A DNA stretch of 21,088 nucleotides, from contig DMKK01000091.1 in the NCBI GenBank assembly GCA_003454335.1, forward strand, positions 1-21,088, read 5' to 3'. Position 1 is the stretch's first letter; the number at the start of each line of letters is the position of its first letter. The notes under the pieces are model-generated. The model was given only the letters and a program-made list of their open reading frames with translations. It was not told the origin of the DNA and did no database searches. Of this stretch, positions 1 through 8,506 are shown one piece after another. Source of the stretch: Gammaproteobacteria bacterium. Lineage in GTDB: Bacteria > Pseudomonadota > Gammaproteobacteria > UBA9214. A program made the translations under genes and the position numbers.

Positions 1-1212
1 GACATGATTTCTTTCCCAGGGTGGAACCCCCTGCTCCTGGAACAGTTTTTTCAAACGGTGATGGTGTTCCCGTCCCGCAGGCATGCACCATTCCCCTCCC
101 TGACGCCAGGTCACCCGCACACGGCCATCAGGCACTGCGGCTGCCCGGATACCACCACCAGTCGCCGGGGTTGTGGTCAGGGTCCCGCCCTTCCCCGGCA
201 AGGCCAGTGGCCCGGCCAGGACCCAGTCCAGCACCGCGGATTGATCCTCAGACCCGGCCTGGCGCAGCAAGAACAGTTCCTCACGATAGCGGCGTAGTTC
301 GAAGCTGCCCCAGCGGACACAGGGCTCAGAATCGCGACGACTGCCGATCACATCATTCATAATGCGTGCGAGCACCGCCGCAGACGGTGTCTTCCCGGCT
401 AGCAGCTTGATCCAGTGGCGCAAGACATTGCCCTGGCGCGTATGGGGCAATGCCACCAGACCTGTCAGCGACAGGGTGTTTTCCCGGCCGCTCAAGGCAT
501 GCAGATCCTGTTCTGCCAGATCAGCGAGCAACTGTGCCGCGTCCGCGCAGTGAGAGGCGCTGCGTGACAGACTTGACGCAACAGCAGGCCAGCGTTCCCG
601 CAGCACCGGCAAAACCTGCTGGCGCAGGTAATTGCGATCGAAAGCGGCATCCGCATTACTGGGGTCCTCGATCCACACCAGCCTGTTTGCCTCGGCATAC
701 TGATGCAGCAGCTCCCGGCTAACGGCCAGCAATGGACGCAGATGCCGGCCAGCGCCGAGCATGGTCATGGCCGGCATGGCTGCCAGCCCGTTCACCCCGC
801 TGCCCCGCAGTAATTGCAGCAACAGGGTTTCCGCCTGATCATCCTGATGCTGGGCGGTTAACAGGCAGTGTTGTGCCGGCAGCCAGTCTGCCAGTGCAGT
901 GTAACGTGCGCTCCGCGCCGCCGCTTCCGGACTCTCGCCACGCCGGGCCTTGCCGTCCACGGTGAGCGAGACATACGGCACCTGCAGCCCGGCACAGACC
1001 TGTCGACAATGCGACTCCCAGTGGTCAGCATCCTGCTGCAGACCGTGATTGACATGCACCGCCCCGATCTCTGCATCCAGAACAGCACGCAGCTTGCACA
1101 ATGCATGCAACAGTGCGTGCGAATCCAGGCCACCGCTGAAGGCCACCTGGTAACAGGACGTGTTGGGGTAACGGCGTAATTGCTGCAGCAGATAGTCAGG
1201 GGAAAACTTCAT
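1..1212 (-). CDS. tilS: tRNA(Ile)-lysidine synthase TilS, 3' end cut by window edge
   Basis: TilS converts C34 of the CAU-anticodon tRNA-Ile to lysidine, using ATP and lysine, so that it reads AUA codons. The ATG is the complement of 1210-1212, and 404 codons stay open to base 1, so the stop lies outside the window. The PP-loop ATP-binding motif SGGLDS is at residues 26-31, followed by a VNHGLQ stretch typical of this N-type ATPase. The visible C-terminal part, LKKLFQEQGVPPWERN, matches the end of the TilS C-terminal tRNA-binding domain. The family is about 430 residues, so little is missing. It is the last gene of the dnaE-accA-tilS run, separated from accA by a 170-base gap with a hairpin repeat. 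Identification is by recognisable motifs and by the conserved accA-tilS neighbourhood of Gammaproteobacteria. Confidence 0.93.
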   Translation of the reverse strand, partial: MKFSPDYLLQQLRRYPNTSCYQVAFSGGLDSHALLHALCKLRAVLDAEIGAVHVNHGLQQDADHWESHCRQVCAGLQVPYVSLTVDGKARRGESPEAAARSARYTALADWLPAQHCLLTAQHQDDQAETLLLQLLRGSGVNGLAAMPAMTMLGAGRHLRPLLAVSRELLHQYAEANRLVWIEDPSNADAAFDRNYLRQQVLPVLRERWPAVASSLSRSASHCADAAQLLADLAEQDLHALSGRENTLSLTGLVALPHTRQGNVLRHWIKLLAGKTPSAAVLARIMNDVIGSRRDSEPCVRWGSFELRRYREELFLLRQAGSEDQSAVLDWVLAGPLALPGKGGTLTTTPATGGGIRAAAVPDGRVRVTWRQGGEWCMPAGREHHHRLKKLFQEQGVPPWERNHV

Positions 1213-1239
1213 ATATATAGCCAGATTGCGGCCATGACC

Positions 1240-1332
1240 GTAGGATGGGTAAAGGAGCAACGCGACGTACCCATCAGGGTCTTGCACGCGTTTTTTGACG
1301 GGTGCGTCGCTACGCTCCTTCACCCATCCTAC
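1240..1332. repeat. Large imperfect inverted repeat, REP/MITE-like hairpin
   Basis: Arms 1240-1276 and 1296-1332 (37 bases each, 19-base loop) are near-perfect reverse complements, with six mismatches. The outer edge reads GTAGGATGGGT on one arm and ACCCATCCTAC on the other. From memory, intergenic palindromes with this edge recur in many gammaproteobacterial genomes, so this is probably one copy of a dispersed non-autonomous repeat. It lies between accA and tilS, which are transcribed leftwards, and it could fold in that transcript. The loop contains a short T run, but there is no canonical terminator tail after the stem. Confidence 0.8.
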
Positions 1333-1382
1333 TGAAAACCATAATCCTTGCAGGACAGGTAGTGCGGCGTGCCCGTCGCTTT

Positions 1383-2342
1383 CTAGCGATCAGTGAATTG
1401 TCCGTAGGCCATCAAGCGCTGATAACGCGCTTCCAGCAATTCATCCAGTGATTGCTGCTGCAATCCTGCAAGTGTTTCCAGCAAGGCCTGCTTGACATTA
1501 TCGACAACGGCATCAATGTCACGATGCGCACCACCCAGCGGTTCAGGAATAATCTTGTCGACCATGCCAAGGTCACGCAGTCTCCCGGAGGTAATGCCCA
1601 GCGCCTCTGCTGCATCGGCGGCCTTCTCTGCACTCTTCCACAGAATAGAGGCACAACCTTCCGGTGAAATCACCGAGTAGGTGCTGTACTGCAACATCAG
1701 CGTCTGGTCACCCACGCCAATAGCCAGCGCACCACCGGACCCCCCTTCACCAATGACCGTGCAGATAACCGGCGTCTTCAAACCGGCCATGACCTGCAAA
1801 TTCTTCGCAATAGCCTCGCTCTGGCCACGTTCTTCTGCACCAATACCGGGATAGGCACCCGGGGTATCAATGAAGGTCAGTACCGGCAACTTGAAGCGTT
1901 CTGCCATCTCCATCAGGCGCAAGGCCTTGCGATAGCCCTCGGGACGCGGCATACCGAAATTGCGTCGCAGCTTCTCCTTGGTGTCACGCCCCTTCTGCTG
2001 ACCAATGACCATGACCGGCTGACCTTCCAGTCGGGCAAGACCACCGATAATGGCATGGTCATCACCATAATGCCGATCCCCGTGCAATTCCTCGAAGTCG
2101 GTAAACAACCGGATAATGTAATCCAGCGTATAGGGCCGTTGCGGGTGACGCGCCAGCTGCGAGACTTGCCAGGGAGTGAGATTCGCGAAGATTGATTCTG
2201 TCAGTGCGCGGCTTTTCTCTTTCAGTTTCGTTACTTCATCCGAGATATTGATATCGGCATCGTCAGTGACGTAGTTCAGCTCATCAATCTTTGCCTCGAG
2301 TTCGGCAATGGGTTGTTCAAATTCAAGAAAATTAAGGTTCAT
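1383..2342 (-). CDS. accA: Acetyl-CoA carboxylase carboxyltransferase subunit alpha
   Basis: AccA pairs with AccD to form the carboxyltransferase that moves carboxyl from carboxybiotin on AccB to acetyl-CoA, giving malonyl-CoA, the first committed step of fatty acid synthesis in the cytoplasm. At 319 residues it matches the E. coli length. The start region (MNLNFLEFEQPIAELEAKID) aligns with the usual N-terminal helix. Family blocks are clear: LHGDRHYGDD, IGQQKGRDTKE, FIDTPGAYPGIGAEERGQ, and the glycine-rich GEGGSGGALAIGVGD that forms the oxyanion region. Gene order dnaE-accA-tilS is conserved in Gammaproteobacteria. The 360-base gap from dnaE suggests it may have its own promoter; a weak candidate (TTGTTT, 17 bases, TACCTT on minus, 2374-2402) is too poor to annotate. 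Confidence 0.98.
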   Translation of the reverse strand: MNLNFLEFEQPIAELEAKIDELNYVTDDADINISDEVTKLKEKSRALTESIFANLTPWQVSQLARHPQRPYTLDYIIRLFTDFEELHGDRHYGDDHAIIGGLARLEGQPVMVIGQQKGRDTKEKLRRNFGMPRPEGYRKALRLMEMAERFKLPVLTFIDTPGAYPGIGAEERGQSEAIAKNLQVMAGLKTPVICTVIGEGGSGGALAIGVGDQTLMLQYSTYSVISPEGCASILWKSAEKAADAAEALGITSGRLRDLGMVDKIIPEPLGGAHRDIDAVVDNVKQALLETLAGLQQQSLDELLEARYQRLMAYGQFTDR

Positions 2343-2702
2343 CGGGAATTCCGCAGGGCTGTTTTATGCCGCTAAGGTACCGTTTCTGCGGCGGTTAAAC
2401 AAGTGCCAGCGGATAACAGCAGCAGGGAAACAGGTACTCGAATGGCAGTAGTTTATCCTGAAAATTCCAAGTTTGAGTGGAATAGTACTTACTTAAGCCC
2501 TGGTCCTGATAACCACTATGGGTTCATTCTGATAAAGACAGAAATTATTGCCACGAAATCCACGGAAGAACACGAAAAAACAATTACCTTATAGAAATAT
2601 TTCCGTGTTCTTCCGTGGATTCCGTGGCTAATTGCAGGTTTCTACTGACGATACCTCTGTAAGTAAGTACCTGTCAGGCCTGAGCACAATTCACCCTGAC
2701 GC
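2343..2702. other. Intergenic gap between dnaE and accA
   Basis: This is 360 bases with no convincing gene. Its main content is the hairpin repeat at 2550-2628, enclosed by a wider 10-base inverted pair (2485-2494 with 2661-2670). A 63-codon plus-strand frame at 2403-2594 runs into the left repeat arm and has no recognisable protein character. The part next to accA must hold any accA-specific promoter, but none stands out. Confidence 0.7.
2550..2628. repeat. Inverted repeat of the CCACGGAA/TTCCGTGG type, MITE-like hairpin
   Basis: Arms 2550-2578 and 2600-2628 (29 bases each, 21-base AT-rich loop) are reverse complements with only two mismatches. The repeated core is a run of CCACGGAAGAACACG and its complement. 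From memory, similar cacgga/tccgtg-rich palindromes are scattered in many environmental bacterial genomes. It lies in the dnaE-accA gap and could act as a transcript-stabilising or terminating hairpin after dnaE. No target-site duplication is obvious. Confidence 0.8.
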
Positions 2703-5700
2703 TCACACGTATTCAACCTGCACACAATCCTTTCCCGCAAGATCACGCAGCCGATGCAACAACTCATCGGTCGGGTGTACCGTCCATGCTTCACCCAGCG
2801 CTACCCTTGCACGGGCTGCTCCGCCCGTATAATCGATACAAACCCGGCAGTGCCCTTCCCTGAAGGGCTGTAAAATATCTGCCAGGCTGCCAACAAAGCC
2901 ATTATCTGCCTGACTGGACTCAATACCGACGACAAGTCGCCGCGCAAACAGTCCTCGCGCCTGGTTGATGTCATAAATACTTTGTGCCGTCACCTGCTGG
3001 CTACCGCTAAAGTCATCGAGCCCGAGTCCACCCTGGACCACCAGAATCTTGTTCTTCCCGAGCATGGCCTGGTACTTGTCGTAGACATCCGGGAATACAC
3101 GCACATCAAGCCTTGCCGTGCGATCATCCAGCGTCAGAAACGCGATCTTGCCGCCGCGCTGGGTCTTGATAACTCGCATGCTCATTACGAGTCCGGCAAT
3201 CGTCACCGCACGTTCGTCGGCACCTGGCCGTCCCCGACGTTCTTTTTTCGAGTCCTGGTTCGATGCGGGTGTTGCCGTACACAGGGCCGCCATCTCTGCC
3301 AGCTTGCCGCTGGTGATATTGGCCAGCTCGACCGCATAACGGGCAATCGGATGCCCGGTCAGGTACAGCCCGAGTGCATCCATTTCGCCCTGCAGTCGCT
3401 GCTCTTCTTCCCACTCCGGCAACACCTGTTTCTCAACCGGTAGCGGTGCAGCAGACTCCGGGTCGCCGAACAAATCATTCTGCCCCGTATCCAGATTGCG
3501 GGAATGCTGCTCGGCCATCTTCAGCGCCTTGTCAAGATTTGCCTGTTGGGAAGCGCGGGTGTCACCCATGGGGTCCAGTGCCCCGGCCCGGATCAGGGCA
3601 TCAAACACACGCCGGTTCACCTTGCGCAGATCCACACGCTGGCACAGCTCAAACAGGTCGGCAAATTCACCACCGTCCTGGCGCTCCGCCAGCATGCCGT
3701 CAATCGCGGCCTGCCCAACGCCCTTGATTGCGCCCAGGCCATAGACAATGGTGTCTTCTGTTGTAGCAGTAAAGTGATACTGCGACTGATTGACATCCGG
3801 CGGCACTACCTTCAGTTTCATATCCCTGCATTCGGCAATCAGGTGTACGATCTTGTCGGTATTGTCCATATCTGCCGACAGCACAGCCGCCATAAATGCA
3901 GCCGGGTAATACGCCTTTAACCAGGCAGTCTGGTAAGACACCAGCGCATAGGCAGCCGAGTGACTCTTGTTAAAACCATAACCGGCAAATTTTTCCATCA
4001 GGTCGAAGATGCCGGCAGCCACCTGCTCATCAACATCCCGCTGTTTGGCACCGTCAAGGAAGATAGAGCGCTGCTTCGCCATTTCCTCCGGCTTCTTCTT
4101 GCCCATGGCACGCCGCAACATGTCGGCACCACCCAGCGTGTAGCCGGCCAGTACCTGCGCAATCTGCATCACCTGTTCCTGGTAGAGAATAATGCCGTAG
4201 GTCGGCTTCAGGATGGGCTCCAGATCAGGGTGTGGATACTTGATCTGCGCACCGTGTTTGCGCGCAATAAAGTCATCGACCATGCCGGACCCCAGCGGCC
4301 CCGGACGAAACAGGGCGACCAGCGCCACGATGTCTTCAAAGTTATCCGGGCGCAGACGCCGGATGAGGTCTTTCATGCCACTTGATTCCAGCTGAAATAC
4401 TGCGGTCGTTGCAGCCGCCTTCAACAGATCAAATGCCCGCCTGTCATCAAGCGGTATAACATCAATGTCGACTGCCGGCTTACCGTTCCCGGCCAGCTGG
4501 GCATTGATGGTCTTCAGTGCCCAGTCAATAATGGTCAGTGTACGCAGCCCGAGAAAATCAAACTTCACCAGACCAACCGCTTCCACATCATCCTTGTCGA
4601 ACTGACTGACCAGCGCGCCACCACCCTGCTCGCAGTACAACGGGGTGAAATCGGTTAGCTGTGACGGGGCAATCACCACACCACCGGCATGTTTACCGGC
4701 GTTCCGTGCCAGACCTTCCAGTGAACGCGCCAGATCGACCAGGCTGCGTACATCTTCATCGGCATCATACAACTCACTGAAGGCAGGCTCCTGATCCAGA
4801 GCCTTTTCCAGCGTAATGCCAATCTCAAAAGGAATCAGTTTGGCAATTCTGTCGACGAATCCATAGGGGTGTCCCAGCACCCGACCGACATCACGCACCA
4901 CCGCCTTGGCCGCCATGGAACCGTAGGTAATGATCTGCGAAACCTTGTCACGCCCATAGCGCTCTGCGACATATTCAATCACCCGGTCCCGGCCTTCCAT
5001 ACAGAAATCGACATCGAAGTCCGGCATGGAAACACGTTCCGGATTCAGAAATCGCTCAAACAGCAGGTCATAACGAATCGGATCAAGATCAGTAATCGTC
5101 AGGGCATAGGCCACCAGTGACCCCGCTCCGGAACCGCGCCCCGGTCCGACAGGGATGCCGTTGGCCTTTGCCCAGATAATAAAATCGGCAACAATCAGGA
5201 AATAGCCAGGGAAGCCCATCTCCAGTATGACCTTGATCTCGATATCAAGCCGCTCGCGATAGACCTGCCGGACGGCTTCAATATCCTCCCTGTCCGGATC
5301 AAGAATTTTCTCAAAGCGCTGCTCCAGCCCCTGTTCGGCCTGCAACTGAAAATAGCCGGCCATATCCATACCTTCCGGCACCGGAAAATCAGGCAGATAA
5401 TTCTTGCCCAGTTCCAGTTCCAGGTTGCAGCGCCGGGCAATCTCCACGGTATTTTCCAGTGCTTCCGGAATATCACTGAACAGCGCCTGCATTTCTTCTG
5501 CCGTACGCAGATACTGCTGATCGGTAAATTCTTTCGAGCGACGCGGATCATCCAGGGTACGGCCTTCATTGATACAGACACGTGCTTCATGGGAATCAAA
5601 GTCACTGGCCTTCAGGAAATGCACATCATTGCTGGCCACGACCGGAACACTCTTCAGGCCGGCAAGATTGACTGCCTTGTGCAGATACGCCTCTTCTCCC

Positions 5701-6224
5701 GGTCGACCGGTACGCTGCAATTCCAGATAAAAACTGTCCGGAAATATTCGCTGCCAGTCATCCAGTTGTTCGGCGGCAAGGGCGTGCTTGTTTGCCAGTA
5801 ATGCCTGACCGATATCACCCGTGCGGCCACTGGACAGTGCGATCAGCCCTGCGGAATTCCCCTCGAACCAGTCCCGTTCCAGCACCGGGATACCACGCTG
5901 CTGCCCTTCAGTATAGGAACGTGACACCAGCCGGGTAAGATTGAGGTAGCCATCGCGTGTCTTGCAGAGTAACACCAGCCTTGAAGGTGATTTTCCGCCG
6001 GCCCTGTCTGCCACCCAGAGGTCGACCCCGATGATGGGCTTGACACCCTGCGCCATGGCCGCACGATAAAACTTTACCATGGAAAACATATTGCTCTGGT
6101 CAGTAACAGCAACCGCTGGCAGGCCGGCCGCAGCAACACTCTGCACCAGCGGTTTAACCCGGACGCTACCATTCACCAGCGAATATTCGGTGTGGACATG
6201 CAGATGGACAAAGGCAGGGCGCAT
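2703..6224 (-). CDS. dnaE: DNA polymerase III subunit alpha
   Basis: This is the catalytic subunit of the replicative DNA polymerase, a C-family enzyme. At 1173 residues it is close to the E. coli length (1160). The N-terminal PHP domain begins FVHLHVHTEYS (residues 5-15) and retains His9 and His11. The palm catalytic aspartates are D404 and D406 in PDFDVDF, with D556 in KFDFLGL, matching E. coli D401, D403 and D555. A helix-hairpin-helix region (GLGAIKGVGQAAIDG) follows. The clamp-binding motif QNDLF is at residues 915-919, and an OB fold (VTIAGLVMSMRVIKTQRGGK) leads to the tau-binding C-terminus. The start is set by the usual FVHL opening. It is transcribed leftwards away from the diguanylate cyclase gene; a possible promoter is at 6308-6335. 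No damaged motif was seen. Confidence 0.99.
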   Translation of the reverse strand: MRPAFVHLHVHTEYSLVNGSVRVKPLVQSVAAAGLPAVAVTDQSNMFSMVKFYRAAMAQGVKPIIGVDLWVADRAGGKSPSRLVLLCKTRDGYLNLTRLVSRSYTEGQQRGIPVLERDWFEGNSAGLIALSSGRTGDIGQALLANKHALAAEQLDDWQRIFPDSFYLELQRTGRPGEEAYLHKAVNLAGLKSVPVVASNDVHFLKASDFDSHEARVCINEGRTLDDPRRSKEFTDQQYLRTAEEMQALFSDIPEALENTVEIARRCNLELELGKNYLPDFPVPEGMDMAGYFQLQAEQGLEQRFEKILDPDREDIEAVRQVYRERLDIEIKVILEMGFPGYFLIVADFIIWAKANGIPVGPGRGSGAGSLVAYALTITDLDPIRYDLLFERFLNPERVSMPDFDVDFCMEGRDRVIEYVAERYGRDKVSQIITYGSMAAKAVVRDVGRVLGHPYGFVDRIAKLIPFEIGITLEKALDQEPAFSELYDADEDVRSLVDLARSLEGLARNAGKHAGGVVIAPSQLTDFTPLYCEQGGGALVSQFDKDDVEAVGLVKFDFLGLRTLTIIDWALKTINAQLAGNGKPAVDIDVIPLDDRRAFDLLKAAATTAVFQLESSGMKDLIRRLRPDNFEDIVALVALFRPGPLGSGMVDDFIARKHGAQIKYPHPDLEPILKPTYGIILYQEQVMQIAQVLAGYTLGGADMLRRAMGKKKPEEMAKQRSIFLDGAKQRDVDEQVAAGIFDLMEKFAGYGFNKSHSAAYALVSYQTAWLKAYYPAAFMAAVLSADMDNTDKIVHLIAECRDMKLKVVPPDVNQSQYHFTATTEDTIVYGLGAIKGVGQAAIDGMLAERQDGGEFADLFELCQRVDLRKVNRRVFDALIRAGALDPMGDTRASQQANLDKALKMAEQHSRNLDTGQNDLFGDPESAAPLPVEKQVLPEWEEEQRLQGEMDALGLYLTGHPIARYAVELANITSGKLAEMAALCTATPASNQDSKKERRGRPGADERAVTIAGLVMSMRVIKTQRGGKIAFLTLDDRTARLDVRVFPDVYDKYQAMLGKNKILVVQGGLGLDDFSGSQQVTAQSIYDINQARGLFARRLVVGIESSQADNGFVGSLADILQPFREGHCRVCIDYTGGAARARVALGEAWTVHPTDELLHRLRDLAGKDCVQVEYV

Positions 6225-6307
6225 GAAGAAAGTTTCCAGTTTTCCCGGACAGGATTCAAGCCTGAATCCGCCATAAACAGTTATCGAGACAAAAACGTAT
6301 CTTTTTG

Positions 6308-6335
6308 ATTTTATTATCTATATGCCACGCATCAA
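6308..6335 (-). promoter_or_regulatory. Candidate sigma70 promoter for dnaE
   Basis: Read on the minus strand, TTGATG (complement of 6330-6335) is followed after 16 bases by TAAAAT (complement of 6308-6313). The -35 matches 4 of 6 and the -10 matches 5 of 6 consensus bases. This would give a leader of about 80 bases before the dnaE ATG. It lies in the 258-base divergent gap with the diguanylate cyclase gene. The call is from pattern only. Confidence 0.35.
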
Positions 6336-6482
6336 GCACGCATACAGACTGCCTGCCGGCTAACCCCGGCAAACGCGGTCCCGGCAACGGGATTCTGGCA
6401 TTTTGGCCGTCTAAATAACAGGTCTTCCCGGTCGATATGACGAGTAATTCGTGCACTGAATTCACCACCTGCAGGACCGAGA

Positions 6483-7571
6483 ATGCAGCATTCAATAAAA
6501 TACCCGATCACTTCCACATATGAGAAGGAAGAGCTCCAGGGCTTTTCACGTAGCATGGCCGAATTACAGTGGCTACTGCTGATCCTGGTTATCCTGTACT
6601 TTTTTATACCGATACAGCCTGTCGACAACACTGACGGGCTGATCCTGACCATGGTCTGCTATTCCTGCTTTGTACTGCTGTTTCGTTATCTCAATTTTCA
6701 TGCCCGTGAATCACGCCTGAAACTGGCGATGGAAACCTGGGCAATGATCAGTTTCATTACCATTGCCCTGTGGTACACCGGCAAGGTCGACAGCCCGTTG
6801 CTGAATCTGTACCTGCTGGTCATCATCGCCAGCGCCATCACCCTGGGCAAGATAATGACATTGCTGGAAGTCGCGCTGATTGCGTGCTGTTACCTGTATA
6901 TGGGCTACAGCAGCTACTCTGATGCACTGTTCGCACCACAAACCTTTACTACCCTGATGGCAAAGTTCTCACCCTTCCTGCTGGTAGCCTATGTCACATC
7001 CATGCTCGCTGCTGACATACTGCAGGCGAAAAAACGTATTACCTTGTTGTCACAGACAGATGACCTGACAGGCCTGCTGAACATGCGTGCCTTTAATCTT
7101 GTTCTCGAGAAGGAAATCGCACGGGTAATGCGTCACGCACAACCCTTTACCGTCATTATGCTCGATGTTGACGGCCTGAAAACGGTAAATGATCAATATG
7201 GGCACACGGCGGGCAGCCGCCTTATCAAGGTCATTGCGCAATCGATCAAGGACTGTGTCAGATCAGCAGATGTACTCGCCCGCTACGGTGGTGACGAATT
7301 TGTCATTCTAATGTCACATACCAGTACCGGGCATGCACGCACCGTTGCGGAACGTATCCGCACGGCCATTCATAACACGTCATTTGATATGAACGGTGCA
7401 CGTATTTCGAGTACCGCCAGCATCGGTATTGCCAGTTTCCCTGAATGTGTGGAGGATGCTGTGGATGTTCTCGACAAGGCAGACATTGCCCTCTACCAGA
7501 GCAAACAGGGCGGTCGCAACAGGGTCACCTACTACGACAATGCACTGGAAACCACCGCCGTCTATGCCTGA
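6483..7571 (+). CDS. Membrane-anchored diguanylate cyclase (GGDEF)
   Basis: Predicted to condense two GTP into c-di-GMP at the inner membrane. The protein has 362 residues. An N-terminal sensor half has about five or six hydrophobic segments (roughly 29-46, 52-70, 86-100, 107-123, 126-142 and 163-180) and no recognisable periplasmic sensor domain. The C-terminal GGDEF domain starts around TDDLTGLLNMRAF (192-204). The signature RYGGDEF has GGDEF at 269-273, metal-binding D228 and N236 lie in DVDGLKTVND, and the inhibitory I-site RSAD is at 260-263, five residues before GGDEF. It should therefore be active and product-inhibited. AGGA at 6473-6476, six bases before the ATG, supports the start. 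It is placed between dnaE and rnhB, divergent from the former and convergent with the latter, with a 10-base tail overlap. The input signal is unknown. Confidence 0.93.
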   Translation: MQHSIKYPITSTYEKEELQGFSRSMAELQWLLLILVILYFFIPIQPVDNTDGLILTMVCYSCFVLLFRYLNFHARESRLKLAMETWAMISFITIALWYTGKVDSPLLNLYLLVIIASAITLGKIMTLLEVALIACCYLYMGYSSYSDALFAPQTFTTLMAKFSPFLLVAYVTSMLAADILQAKKRITLLSQTDDLTGLLNMRAFNLVLEKEIARVMRHAQPFTVIMLDVDGLKTVNDQYGHTAGSRLIKVIAQSIKDCVRSADVLARYGGDEFVILMSHTSTGHARTVAERIRTAIHNTSFDMNGARISSTASIGIASFPECVEDAVDVLDKADIALYQSKQGGRNRVTYYDNALETTAVYA

Positions 7572-8173
7572 GACGGGTTCGCCTGTTTCTCGAGAACCCT
7601 TCTCACCGGCGCATAGGAACGCCTGTGGATCGGTGACACCCCCAGATTTTCCAGTGCCTGGATATGCGCCTTGCTCGGGTAACCTTTATGCTGCGCAAGT
7701 CCATACCCCGGGTAGCTGGCATCCAGCAACAGCATTTCCCGGTCGCGCGTCACCTTGGCCATGATCGAAGCAGCACTGATCGCCGCTACCCGGCTGTCAC
7801 CCTTTACAATCGCCTGTGCCGGGCAGGCAAGATCCGGACAACGGTTCCCGTCTATCAGTGCATGTTCAGCGGCCGGCTGCAGGGCAGCAACGGCACGCTG
7901 CATCGCCAGCAGGGTTGCCTGCAGAATGTTTATCCGGTCAATCTCCTCGACGTCCGCGCGCCCGACAGCCCATGCCAGCGCCTTCTCCTCAATCTCTGCA
8001 TACAGAACATCACGACGTAAAGCCGTCAATCGCTTGGAATCTTTCAGTCCGTCTATCGGGTTTTCCGGATCAAGAATGACAGCACCGGCAACCACCGGCC
8101 CGGCCAGCGGCCCCCGGCCTGCTTCGTCAACACCGGCAACCAGTCCGGCAGGTATAAGCAGTTCTTTATCCAT
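7562..8173 (-). CDS. rnhB: Ribonuclease HII
   Basis: RNase HII cleaves the RNA strand of RNA/DNA hybrids and starts removal of single ribonucleotides misincorporated in DNA. The protein has 203 residues, in the normal family range. The motif GVDEAGRGPLAGPVVAGAV contains catalytic D16 and E17. The third carboxylate is D108 in ALIDGNRCP, matching E. coli D108. KGDSRVAAISAASIMAKVTRD and YGLAQHKGYPSKAH are the conserved substrate-binding blocks. In most Gammaproteobacteria rnhB directly follows lpxB and precedes dnaE. Here it has been separated from lpxB by the 8507-13511 accessory segment and from dnaE by the cyclase gene, so it now needs its own promoter in 8174-8506. A GGAG lies only two bases before the ATG, an unusually tight spacing. 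Confidence 0.98.
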   Translation of the reverse strand: MDKELLIPAGLVAGVDEAGRGPLAGPVVAGAVILDPENPIDGLKDSKRLTALRRDVLYAEIEEKALAWAVGRADVEEIDRINILQATLLAMQRAVAALQPAAEHALIDGNRCPDLACPAQAIVKGDSRVAAISAASIMAKVTRDREMLLLDASYPGYGLAQHKGYPSKAHIQALENLGVSPIHRRSYAPVRRVLEKQANPSQA

Positions 8174-8506
8174 AACTCCAGGTCAATTTCGTTGCAAACT
8201 CCAGCATCTGCAATAATATGCGCAGCACCCACAAAGGCCAAAAATCGAAGCGACTATTGCACATCCCGGCAAAGCTATCAATGTCGTTGTCATTGCAGTA
8301 TCAAACCTCCCGCTCACTGTTGCAGGGCAGGTCGATATCCATTTGCTCTCCACATTCCCGGGCATTGATGAAGAGACAAATGTGATTGTATAAACCGGAT
8401 TTTTCCTGGCTAGTCACCGGGTGGTCTTGGAATTCGACGAATGGGGTGTTTATACTGCTGTTACGCTGACATACTCACCAGGCAGCCAAGGAACCCGCAC
8501 TGACAC
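8174..8506. other. Divergent intergenic region between rnhB and the ATP-grasp gene
   Basis: This is 333 bases with no complete gene. It marks the left edge of the accessory segment. It contains a candidate plus-strand promoter (8427-8456) and a plus-strand open frame of 58 codons (8217-8393) that reads like protein but has no usable start codon, possibly a gene remnant. The rnhB promoter must also lie here, but no clear minus-strand pair was found. Confidence 0.6.
8427..8456 (+). promoter_or_regulatory. Candidate sigma70 promoter for the ATP-grasp/kamA pair
   Basis: TTGGAA (8427-8432) and TATACT (8451-8456) are separated by 18 bases; 4 of 6 and 5 of 6 consensus bases match. Transcription would begin near 8463, about 44 bases before the ATG at 8507. 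An AAGGA lies at 8488-8492, a rather long 14 bases from that ATG. The call is from pattern only. Confidence 0.4.

Noticed and set aside
21..1179. Several plus- and minus-strand frames over the tilS region
   Set aside because: One continuous minus-strand TilS frame with PP-loop and C-terminal motifs explains the whole stretch. It has no stop in the window because it runs off the left edge.
2403..2594. 63-codon plus-strand open frame in the dnaE-accA gap
   Set aside because: It overlaps the left arm of the inverted repeat, has no recognisable protein features and no good ribosome binding site.
8183..8365. 60-codon minus-strand frame just upstream of rnhB
   Set aside because: It is cysteine-rich with no recognisable family or ribosome binding site, and is probably the shadow of the plus-strand frame at 8217-8393.
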